In this document: positions 1-5,639 of the stretch, piece by piece
Layout of the letters: the number at the start of each line of letters is the position of its first letter
Numbering within the stretch: the first letter of the stretch is position 1
Source of the DNA: Eggerthellales bacterium UBA948
GTDB lineage: Bacteria; Actinomycetota; Coriobacteriia; Coriobacteriales; UBA8131
NCBI GenBank assembly: GCA_002293265.1
Contig: DBCW01000144.1
Location: 17,526-23,572 of the forward strand
Reading direction: 5' to 3'
Length of the DNA: 6,047 nt
Notes under the pieces: generated by a model
Database searches by the model: none
What the model was told of the DNA's origin: nothing
Seen by the model: only the letters and a program-made list of their open reading frames with translations
Made by a program: the position numbers and the translations under genes

Positions 1-1
1 A

Positions 2-535
2 TTACTGGATGTTATGATGCCGGGTTTTAGCGGTTTTGAAGTTAAGCAGCATATGAGAACGGATATTCCTGTCATCTTTGTTACCGCAAAAGATAGCTTG
101 AGTAGTCGCCTTGAAGGCTTGGGATTAGGTGCGGATGATTACATCGTTAAACCTTTTGAGATACTGGAACTATTGGCGCGTGTTGAAGCTGTTTTGCGTC
201 GCACAAACAAGTTGCAGTCAGTGTTTGAATTGAATGGAATCAGAGTGGAGCTGGATACACGCCAAGTTTTTGTGCTGAGCGATAATAAAGGTGGCTCAAA
301 CGTAGAAGAAATCGTACTCACACTTAAAGAATTCGAGTTGCTGGAAACCCTCATCATCAACAGAAACATTGCACTTTCACGCTCCAAGCTTCTGGAGCTG
401 GTATGGGGCTTTGATTTTGACGGTGAAAGTCGTACCGTGGACATGCACATACTTAGACTAAGAAAGAAGTTGGGCTGGGAGTCCAATATCCAAACTGTCT
501 ATAAGCATGGCTATCGCTTATCTACGAGAGTCTAA
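2..535 (+). CDS. OmpR/PhoB-family response regulator (5'-truncated by window edge)
   Basis: Cytoplasmic DNA-binding response regulator, the output half of a two-component system. The open frame enters from the left edge at base 2, so the N-terminal roughly 50 residues are missing. An ATG at 14 is internal and is not the start. In the fragment, Asp3 within LLDVMMPG is the phospho-acceptor, Thr28 (VTAKD) is the conserved switch residue and Lys50 (IVKPF) is the invariant receiver lysine, so the receiver looks functional. After a linker, the last ~80 residues are a winged-helix Trans_Reg_C domain. Its marks are LTLKEFELL, the recognition-helix region SRTVDMHILRLRKKLG and the closing wing YKHGYRL. 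The sensor kinase gene starts one base after its stop, which indicates an operon and a cognate pair. It probably controls the transporter genes from 2702 through the repeats at 2614-2646 (inference). The family assignment is firm; the target is not. Confidence 0.96.
   Translation, partial: LLDVMMPGFSGFEVKQHMRTDIPVIFVTAKDSLSSRLEGLGLGADDYIVKPFEILELLARVEAVLRRTNKLQSVFELNGIRVELDTRQVFVLSDNKGGSNVEEIVLTLKEFELLETLIINRNIALSRSKLLELVWGFDFDGESRTVDMHILRLRKKLGWESNIQTVYKHGYRLSTRV
526..530 (+). promoter_or_regulatory. Weak Shine-Dalgarno for the histidine kinase
   Basis: GAGAG lies inside the end of the response regulator gene, 6 bases before the ATG at 537. No purine-rich site precedes the alternative in-frame ATG at 507, so this element favours the 537 start. 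Confidence 0.5.
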
Positions 536-536
536 G

Positions 537-1946
537 ATGAAACTGCGTTTTTGGCAAAAGACCTATTTGCTTAGCTTATCTCTATTTCTGCTGGCACTTT
601 ATGGCGGCATCATTTTTATCGGTTGGCAAAACTGGAACCAAATGCTCAACAGCGAGATTGAAAAAGCGCGAAGCGAGCAGCACTTCATAGCGCAAAACGT
701 AGCAAAAGATATATCTGCAACCAATCAAGATTCGGAAGTGTTGCCGGAAGCTCTTTTTAAGTCATATGGCAATTATTATGCTCAAGACGGACTGCTCAGC
801 CAATTTATTTATGATGGCGAAGTGCTGTTCTCTAATTTTCCCATCTTTGACGACATCGGATCTTTGATGCCAAAAGAACCCGGAGAACAACTTTGGACAA
901 CAAAGCAAATCGACGAAGACCTGCACGTTATTATTTCGAGCCATATTGCAAATGACCAGCAATCAGTTGTACTTGTCTGCGCACGCTCATTATCGGAGAT
1001 GGTCAATACCTGGGGTGACATGAAAAACTCCCTGCTGGTTGGTAGTTTCGCTGTCTCTGTTCTTCTTGCGCTGAGTTTATACTTTGTTTTACGCGATTTA
1101 TCCAAGCCTTTGGAGAAACTTGCCGGCAATGCAAATCGTTTTGCGCAAGGTGACCTCAATCAGCGAGCTGAGGTAAAAGGTCATGATGAGATACAGGACT
1201 TGGCGCTTGGGTTTAATGCCATGGCAGACACAGCGGTAGAAAACATTGATGAAATAAAGCAGGTTGCAGAGAAGAATGCACGCATGGCAGCCGACCTATC
1301 GCACGAGATACGCACCCCGCTTACTGCAATTAAGGGGTATGCAGAATACATGAGAATTGCCGAGCTTACAGAAGATGAACAAAGCTCCTCACTTGACTAC
1401 ATCATCGATGAAAGTGCGAGACTACAAAAAATATCGCAGCGAATGCTCCAGCTTGCATCCTTGGATCACGCGAGCATAGAACTCACGCCAATCAAGTTGC
1501 GAGATATCGTACAACGTGCGGCTCTATCAGTTCAAGCCGATATTAAGAAAGCATCACTGCACCTTGAAATTGACCCCATACCGGATGTGAGAATCGCATG
1601 CGACGAAATTCTCATGGAGAGCTTGCTTATCAACTTGCTTGACAATGCAATTAAAGCTTGCATGGCTTACCCAAGTGGTGAAAGAATCCAACTAAGAACC
1701 ACACTGGTTGATAAACTTGTGATTATAGAAATAATCGATTCCGGGCAGGGCATGAATGCAGATGAATTGCTTCACTTAGGAGAGCCGTTTTATCGCGCGG
1801 ACACCTCCAGGAGCAGAAAATCAGGAGGAACCGGATTGGGTGTATCTCTATGTTATAAAATAGCCGCACTGCATAAGGCTGATTTACGTTATTCATCAGC
1901 ACCCGGCAAAGGCACAATCGCCACCCTACTTTTCAATAGCTGCTAA
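537..1946 (+). CDS. Membrane sensor histidine kinase with HAMP domain
   Basis: Sensor half of the two-component system, 469 residues from the ATG at 537. An in-frame ATG at 507 would overlap the regulator by 29 bases and has no ribosome site. Order: transmembrane helix ~10-30, extracytoplasmic sensor ~31-164, second helix ~165-185, HAMP linker ~186-238 (Pro191, DEI at 217-219), then a HisKA domain. The H-box LSHEIRTPLTAI has phospho-accepting His256. The ATPase domain has an N-box (NLLDNAIKA, Asn370), a G1 box (DSGQGM, 401-406), an F-box (EPFYRAD) and a G2 box (GGTGLG, 430-435). All catalytic motifs are intact, so it should autophosphorylate and pass phosphate to the upstream regulator's Asp. 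The large external loop separates it from BceS-type intramembrane-sensing kinases, whose loop is very short. The external domain matches no family I recognise, so the signal is unknown. Confidence 0.97.
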   Translation: MKLRFWQKTYLLSLSLFLLALYGGIIFIGWQNWNQMLNSEIEKARSEQHFIAQNVAKDISATNQDSEVLPEALFKSYGNYYAQDGLLSQFIYDGEVLFSNFPIFDDIGSLMPKEPGEQLWTTKQIDEDLHVIISSHIANDQQSVVLVCARSLSEMVNTWGDMKNSLLVGSFAVSVLLALSLYFVLRDLSKPLEKLAGNANRFAQGDLNQRAEVKGHDEIQDLALGFNAMADTAVENIDEIKQVAEKNARMAADLSHEIRTPLTAIKGYAEYMRIAELTEDEQSSSLDYIIDESARLQKISQRMLQLASLDHASIELTPIKLRDIVQRAALSVQADIKKASLHLEIDPIPDVRIACDEILMESLLINLLDNAIKACMAYPSGERIQLRTTLVDKLVIIEIIDSGQGMNADELLHLGEPFYRADTSRSRKSGGTGLGVSLCYKIAALHKADLRYSSAPGKGTIATLLFNSC

Positions 1947-1960
1947 AGCTTTTAATAGAT

Positions 1961-1964
1961 GGAG
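1961..1964 (+). promoter_or_regulatory. Shine-Dalgarno selecting the GTG start at 1970
   Basis: GGAG lies 5 bases before GTG at 1970. This supports a GTG start over the later in-frame ATG at 2030, which would remove the hydrophilic N-terminal tail. Confidence 0.65.
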
Positions 1965-1969
1965 ACTGC

Positions 1970-2539
1970 GTGGACAACATAGAAAACAACCACTCTGAGC
2001 AAGATAAGGTAGTGCCGCCAGCAAAAAGGATGGCCGGTATAATGCTAACCATTGGAGTTGCCGTATTCTTGATCACCTCAGGAACACTCTTGGCGAACGT
2101 AACATTATCCCTCAGCACTCATGGTGACGAAGGAGTTATCAAGACCGAAGACATCAATCATGTTCAACCTTTTGAGACCAATTCTGCTGAAACAGACGAA
2201 TCAAACCAACTTCGTATATTTGTTAGTTACGGAGGAGAAAATACACCACTTGATGCAGTCACACCTCAATACGCAACAACAGTAGCCGAAGAGACTTACA
2301 AGCAAAGAACCGCAAAAGCTTTTACCAATCGCGTTTTTGTCTCCTCGCTCATTGACTCTGATTTTGCGAGATGGTATGTATCCGCAGAAATTGAAGGCGG
2401 CACTTTCTATTGTGCTGTAGATATGTCTACCGGTAAGGTTATAGAAAACAGTATAGTTTTTGAAGATAGTGCGGTGGACTGGTCTTGGTTTGATAATTGG
2501 GAAAAAGATGCACCAGTGTACGACAGTTCTGATTTTTAA
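1970..2539 (+). CDS. Single-pass membrane protein of unknown function, PepSY-like C-terminal stretch
   Basis: A 189-residue protein that I do not recognise as a named family. It starts at a GTG with a well-placed GGAG, 23 bases after the kinase stop, so it is probably co-transcribed with the two-component genes. Residues 1-21 form a hydrophilic cytoplasmic tail ending in basic KR. Residues ~22-44 are one transmembrane helix, and ~45-189 should lie outside the membrane. The pattern WYVSAEIEGGTFYCAVD followed by STGKV (about 135-157) resembles the strand-strand-'TGKV' pattern of PepSY-type domains (inference from pattern only). The end is acidic and aromatic (WSWFDNWEKDAPVYDSSDF). A single Cys148 is present in the ectodomain and there is no lipobox. 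Its place next to the kinase suggests an accessory to signal perception, such as a kinase modulator or ligand-binding partner, but a transporter-associated role is equally possible. Confidence 0.85.
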   Translation: MDNIENNHSEQDKVVPPAKRMAGIMLTIGVAVFLITSGTLLANVTLSLSTHGDEGVIKTEDINHVQPFETNSAETDESNQLRIFVSYGGENTPLDAVTPQYATTVAEETYKQRTAKAFTNRVFVSSLIDSDFARWYVSAEIEGGTFYCAVDMSTGKVIENSIVFEDSAVDWSWFDNWEKDAPVYDSSDF

Positions 2540-2596
2540 GCGACAGAAACATCCTCATAATTCGCAGTAACAAAGAGCTTTCACAAGACTGACAAC

Positions 2597-2608
2597 AAAT
2601 AAGTATTT
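2597..2608. repeat. Small AT palindrome AAATA-AG-TATTT
   Basis: A 5-bp inverted repeat around a 2-base centre sits between the partial repeat copy at 2589 and the first full copy at 2614. It is too weak for a terminator. It could be part of an operator or simply chance in AT-rich DNA. Confidence 0.25.
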
Positions 2609-2613
2609 ACCAC

Positions 2614-2646
2614 TTTGTGACAACACGTAGCATTCTTCGTGACAAT
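2614..2646 (+). repeat. Pair of 11-bp direct repeats, 22 bp apart (candidate response-regulator operator)
   Basis: TTTGTGACAAC (2614-2624) and TTCGTGACAAT (2636-2646) match at 9 of 11 bases and are exactly 22 bp apart, about two helical turns. A shorter related copy, CTGACAA, lies at 2589-2595. Direct repeats on one DNA face just upstream of a promoter are typical of OmpR/PhoB-family regulators, and such a regulator is encoded in this window. Binding is inferred. Confidence 0.55.
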
Positions 2647-2692
2647 CAAATCACATACTACGAGCATAAATTAATCTCGTCTACAAGAATCT

Positions 2693-2696
2693 GAGG
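2693..2696 (+). promoter_or_regulatory. Shine-Dalgarno for the ABC ATPase
   Basis: GAGG lies within CTGAGG, 5 bases (all T) before the ATG at 2702. It fixes the start of the ATPase gene. Confidence 0.65.
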
Positions 2697-2701
2697 TTTT
2701 T

Positions 2702-3361
2702 ATGCAAATCACTATCAACAACCTTTCCAAAACTATTAAAGGCCGCATTGTCTTAGACGACATAAATCTTGAGATGCAAAGCGGCAAGATATACGGCTTT
2801 CGTGGCATCAACGGTTCCGGGAAAACCATGCTTATGAGAGCCATTTGCGGCTTGATCAGACCGTCATCGGGAACCATAGAAATCGATGGTGCTGTTTTGG
2901 GTAAAGACATGTCTTTTCCAAAAAATGTCGGTGCGCTCATAGAAAACCCTACGTTTATCCCAAAGTATACGGGTCTTAAAAACCTTGAGCTCTTGGCAAT
3001 GATACGCGGTGTTGCAACGAGCCAAGAACTCAAAGAAACGCTAGCAGCCGTTGGACTCGATCCGTTAGATAAGCGTACATACAAGAAGTATTCACTTGGA
3101 ATGCGACAAAGACTTGGTATTGCAGCTGCTTTTATCGAAAACCCAAAGCTAATCCTCTTGGACGAGCCTTTTAATGCTTTGGATGAAAACGGTATTAAAG
3201 AAATTCGTGATCTGATTTTGAAGAAGAAAGATGAGGGTGCCTTACTGATTATAGCCTGTCATGACACCCAAGAGCTGGTGTCCATAGCTGATGAAGTGAT
3301 CGAGATGTATGAGGGCAAGGTCACTAAATATTATGAGGTGAAAAACCATGAGCCTGCCTAA
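2702..3361 (+). CDS. ABC transporter ATP-binding protein, E-loop (LanF/BcrA-like) type
   Basis: Cytoplasmic ATPase of 219 residues that powers the transporter formed with the two downstream permeases. Its motifs are complete: Walker A GINGSGKT (35-42), signature YSLGMRQR (130-137, with SLGMR in place of LSGGQ), Walker B LILLDEP with catalytic Glu155, D-loop FNALD (157-161) and switch His187. The Q-loop position reads GALIENP, so Glu81 replaces the usual Gln. That E-loop is a known mark of lantibiotic-immunity LanF ATPases and is shared with related BcrA-type bacitracin exporters. The protein is a single nucleotide-binding domain without the C-terminal extension seen in many BcrA proteins, and it is presumably a homodimer. 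It starts the transport operon, and its 3' end overlaps the next gene by 14 bases. Substrate is unknown; antimicrobial-peptide immunity or resistance is the best inference. Confidence 0.96.
   Translation: MQITINNLSKTIKGRIVLDDINLEMQSGKIYGFRGINGSGKTMLMRAICGLIRPSSGTIEIDGAVLGKDMSFPKNVGALIENPTFIPKYTGLKNLELLAMIRGVATSQELKETLAAVGLDPLDKRTYKKYSLGMRQRLGIAAAFIENPKLILLDEPFNALDENGIKEIRDLILKKKDEGALLIIACHDTQELVSIADEVIEMYEGKVTKYYEVKNHEPA
3335..3338 (+). promoter_or_regulatory. Shine-Dalgarno for the 3348 gene inside the ATPase gene
   Basis: GAGG lies 9 bases before the ATG at 3348, within the last codons of the ATPase gene. It supports a real overlapping start and translational coupling. Confidence 0.55.
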
Positions 3362-3956
3362 ATCTCGACCGGTGATTCGTAATTTGATTATTCTGAGCAC
3401 ACTCGCCATCTTGCTGACTATTGTAGTCGTTAAAATAGCCTACGTAAATTCCTCAGCTCCAAACATACCTCGAGTTGAACACAGTGTTGGAGATGAGATC
3501 GACGGCGACAATTTATCCCTATCTGTCACCAAGTTTAAAGTATATGACGTTAACCATATTGAGAAAATAGCACCGGGCTATACAAGCCTCTTCAGAGATT
3601 CGGACAATCCCAATAATCCCAAGTTAATCGTTGTTGATGTCAAAGTGACCAATAGGAACACAGAAAGACTCCTCTTTGATATTAGCTCGATCTCGCTTCA
3701 ATCCGGTGCTTGGAGCAACGGGGTGAGCCTTATGCTACTTGACAGCTTAAATGAGGAGAGTGCTAAAGAGCTGCGTGCTTTCGATGGTAACACCAGCAAA
3801 ACCATACAGTTGCCATTTGAATTGGTTGGTACGCAATTCAAAAACAGCACAGATTGGGAGCTTGTACCTCAGCGCGATTACGACCTAGTCTTGTCAGTTT
3901 ATCCCGCATATCATTTTGTCCACCTGGGCTCCCCCAAAGATTGGAGAGCATTGTGA
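3348..3956 (+). CDS. Membrane-anchored extracytoplasmic protein, transporter-associated, unknown function
   Basis: A 202-residue protein whose ATG overlaps the end of the ATPase gene by 14 bases. A short basic N-terminus (KSRPVIRN) precedes one hydrophobic helix at ~13-33. There is no lipobox Cys, so it is most likely an uncleaved anchor with residues ~34-202 outside. The ectodomain opens with VGDEIDGDNLSLSVTKFKVY and continues with KLIVVDVKVTN, a pattern of beta strands like DUF4352-type immunoglobulin-like domains. The same motif order recurs in the lipoprotein starting at 5640, so the two look like paralogous domains. I recall uncharacterised families DUF5027/DUF5028 in similar operons but cannot verify membership. 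Lying between the ATPase and permease genes and coupled to both, it is probably a dedicated transporter partner that binds substrate or shields the membrane. It could instead be an immunity protein in its own right. Confidence 0.9.
   Translation: MSLPKSRPVIRNLIILSTLAILLTIVVVKIAYVNSSAPNIPRVEHSVGDEIDGDNLSLSVTKFKVYDVNHIEKIAPGYTSLFRDSDNPNNPKLIVVDVKVTNRNTERLLFDISSISLQSGAWSNGVSLMLLDSLNEESAKELRAFDGNTSKTIQLPFELVGTQFKNSTDWELVPQRDYDLVLSVYPAYHFVHLGSPKDWRAL
3943..3948 (+). promoter_or_regulatory. Shine-Dalgarno selecting the GTG start at 3953
   Basis: GGAGAG lies 4 bases before GTG at 3953. That GTG overlaps the upstream TGA stop as GTGA. This decides against the far upstream TTG at 3854, which would add 33 non-hydrophobic residues over a real gene. 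Confidence 0.65.
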
Positions 3957-4789
3957 GTTCAATTATCAAATTCGAGTTACACAGAGCTTTTCACAACAGG
4001 ATGTTTGTCATCGCTTTGACTATTGGCTGTGTCATCACCCTTGCACACGTCTTTATTACGACCGTCCCCGAGTTCTTGGGTCAAAGCGAAGCGCGAGAGC
4101 TTTACGGTTCAAAAAATGCATATCCCCTCTCGCTTTTTAACTCATGGATAGGCGGTGGCAGTAGCGATTTGGAAATCAACCTCTATTTCTTGTTGCTCCC
4201 TTTACTCATCTGCATACCTCATGCAGACACGTTCTTTAGCGACAGGAGCAGTTCATATCTAAGAAATATCGCTTTGCGCAGTGAGCTGAAGGGGTATTTT
4301 GCTGCAAAAATTATCAGCATCTTTCTCAGCGCAGGTTGCGTAGCGGTAATTCCGCTTGTTTTAAACCTTGCTGTCGTTGCCATGATCGTACCTGCTTTCC
4401 AACCGATTCCCGCTACCGGTATGTTCACTATCTCAGAGTTAAGCATGATGGATACTCTCTTTTATCAAGAACCATTCATCTATCTGCTCCTGTTTTTGAC
4501 ACTTATTTTTATGCTTTCCGGTCTATTGAGTCTCCTAGTCATTCCCTTTTCGTACATAATCGCAAATAAAACTCTCGTTATGCTGAGTCCGTTTGCGCTT
4601 TGTGCTTTCTTGGACTTTTTACTTATCCTGGGATCTTTTGAGCTGGCAACGTTTTCGCCTTTGCGTATCTTACGCCCCGATCAACCCATCCCACTCGACC
4701 CGCTTGCGGTAACAGCAGAGTTTGTTATTCTCCTGGCTGCAATCTTGTGTTTCAGCGTGTATAGGGCTCACAAAGATGAAGTCTATTAA
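3953..4789 (+). CDS. ABC transporter permease (ABC-2-like), first of two
   Basis: Integral membrane protein of 278 residues, translated from a GTG that overlaps the previous stop by 4 bases (GTGA). The N-terminus SSIIKFELHRAFHNR is the amphipathic, basic cytoplasmic lead-in usual for ABC-2-type permeases. Six hydrophobic segments lie at about 17-35, 77-95, 116-143, 172-200, 207-226 and 250-270, with an external loop between the first two. The C-terminus YRAHKDEVY should be cytoplasmic. Size and topology match the paired small permeases of LanEG/BcrB-type exporters. With the next gene it probably forms a heterodimeric channel driven by the ATPase at 2702. Sequence conservation in such permeases is low, so the family is inferred from topology and context. 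Substrate is unknown. Confidence 0.92.
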   Translation: MSSIIKFELHRAFHNRMFVIALTIGCVITLAHVFITTVPEFLGQSEARELYGSKNAYPLSLFNSWIGGGSSDLEINLYFLLLPLLICIPHADTFFSDRSSSYLRNIALRSELKGYFAAKIISIFLSAGCVAVIPLVLNLAVVAMIVPAFQPIPATGMFTISELSMMDTLFYQEPFIYLLLFLTLIFMLSGLLSLLVIPFSYIIANKTLVMLSPFALCAFLDFLLILGSFELATFSPLRILRPDQPIPLDPLAVTAEFVILLAAILCFSVYRAHKDEVY

Positions 4790-5585
4790 TCTTGGGATCA
4801 CTCGCATAGTAAGCTTCATTTCACTTCACCGCACCTCATTGATCGGCGGCGGTATTGCGGTGGTTTTGTTGATAGCTTTACATCAGGTCAGCCTTTATAT
4901 ATTTTTTGATTTCTATGGCTATGTGGAAAAAATAAAACTGGCTGACGTTTTACTTCTTACTGCCGGCGGGCTTAAACATTGGATCGCCTTTGCTTTGGTC
5001 CCCGTCTCTGCTTTTGGCATGTTGAACATAACAAGATATGATCATAATCCTAACAGGATAATCCGCAATAACGACTGTTTCGCAATCTGGTTGGAAAAAC
5101 TGTTGAAGTCGTGTGGACTCGCGCTTTTCATTGCGCTTGTCACTACGATATCCTCCTTGCTTTTTGGGGCTCTTTGGACAAACGGCTTAATTGATTTTGA
5201 AACAAGCCATAGTCTTTTTGCATCGAATACAAACGGCGAAACAATGACAAACCCTCCGTTTGCGCTCGTTATACTGGCATTTTTCATTTGCTGCTTTTTG
5301 ATTTTATTCATAGCGAATAGTCTATGGACGCTTATCGATCTTATAAGTAACAAGAAGTGGGTTCCTATGTTGTGCCTGCTCGCTATCGCATTTCCCAATT
5401 CATTTGACATACCACACATTACAGCCGGAGCGGGAGTCCAGACCTTAGCCTGGATAAATACGAATTATCAATTCTGGTTGTTTGGCAAGTATTACGTCTT
5501 TTTGATTGCAGTTTTGCTTTTGATTGTAATTCAAACAATCAACCTTCATCTTGCCAGACGTAAGGATTATATCTCTTCTGCATAA
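4776..5585 (+). CDS. ABC transporter permease (ABC-2-like), second of two
   Basis: Integral membrane protein of 269 residues. The ATG at 4776 overlaps the first permease by 14 bases. Only a weak GGG precedes it (4764-4766), so translation may depend on coupling to the upstream gene. Hydrophobic segments lie at about 22-44, 67-85, 109-136, 160-188, 193-208 and 239-262. A basic cytoplasmic end LARRKDYISSA echoes the RAHKDEVY end of the first permease. The segment order and sizes mirror its partner, yet residue identity looks low by eye. This suggests an old duplication and an obligate heterodimer, as in LanE/LanG. A hydrophilic external loop sits between segments three and four (about 137-159). 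The in-frame extension back to 4722 lies wholly inside the first permease and is rejected. Stop TAA is followed by a 54-base gap. Confidence 0.92.
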   Translation: MKSINLGITRIVSFISLHRTSLIGGGIAVVLLIALHQVSLYIFFDFYGYVEKIKLADVLLLTAGGLKHWIAFALVPVSAFGMLNITRYDHNPNRIIRNNDCFAIWLEKLLKSCGLALFIALVTTISSLLFGALWTNGLIDFETSHSLFASNTNGETMTNPPFALVILAFFICCFLILFIANSLWTLIDLISNKKWVPMLCLLAIAFPNSFDIPHITAGAGVQTLAWINTNYQFWLFGKYYVFLIAVLLLIVIQTINLHLARRKDYISSA

Positions 5586-5639
5586 ATCCGATATTTACAT
5601 ACATCTATTCAATGCTGTCACACTAAGAAAGGAACCAAA
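5586..5639 (+). promoter_or_regulatory. Short intergenic gap with lipoprotein ribosome site
   Basis: AAAGGA at 5628-5633 lies 6 bases before the ATG at 5640, a strong Gram-positive ribosome site. No convincing terminator or promoter is visible, so the lipoprotein is probably in the transport operon. TGTCAC at 5616-5621 is the reverse complement of the GTGACA core of the 2614/2636 repeats, perhaps by chance. Confidence 0.5.

Larger units (their letters stand above)
2540..2701 (+). promoter_or_regulatory. Intergenic region with probable transporter promoter and operator
   Basis: This 162-base gap is the longest non-coding stretch and divides the regulatory genes from the transport genes. No clear stem-loop followed by a T-run is visible, so read-through from upstream remains possible. 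It holds the TTyGTGACAAy repeats. GTGACA at 2639-2644 is one base from the -35 consensus, and a poor -10-like CATAAA/TAAATT lies at 2665-2672. The spacer from GTGACA is about 20 bases or more, longer than ideal, as seen in activator-dependent promoters. The promoter assignment is an inference. Confidence 0.4.

Noticed and set aside
507..536. Upstream in-frame ATG extending the kinase by 10 residues
   Set aside because: It overlaps the regulator by 29 bases, has no ribosome site, and adds a stretch before the normal basic MKLRFWQK start.
809..1159. 116-codon open frame on the minus strand
   Set aside because: It is antisense to the kinase gene, has no recognisable domain or ribosome site, and the + strand frame has all catalytic motifs.
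2572..2581. AAAGAGCTTT considered as a terminator stem
   Set aside because: It is not a true inverted repeat beyond AGCT, is short and has no following T-run.
2671..3084. 137-codon open frame on the minus strand
   Set aside because: It is a shadow of the ATPase gene; the + strand encodes Walker A and the E-loop over the same bases.
3854..3952. Upstream TTG extending permease 1 by 33 residues
   Set aside because: It lies in another frame of the 3348 gene, has no family-like content and is displaced by a GTG at 3953 with a good GGAGAG site.
4722..4775. In-frame extension of permease 2 by 18 residues
   Set aside because: It is entirely within the last transmembrane segment coding of permease 1; the ATG at 4776 gives a typical basic amphipathic permease N-terminus.
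5404..5409. Perfect TTGACA considered as a promoter for the lipoprotein
   Set aside because: It is inside permease 2 and no -10-like hexamer lies 16-18 bases downstream.
5042..5419. 125-codon open frame on the minus strand
   Set aside because: It is antisense to a well-formed membrane protein gene and shows no domain signal.
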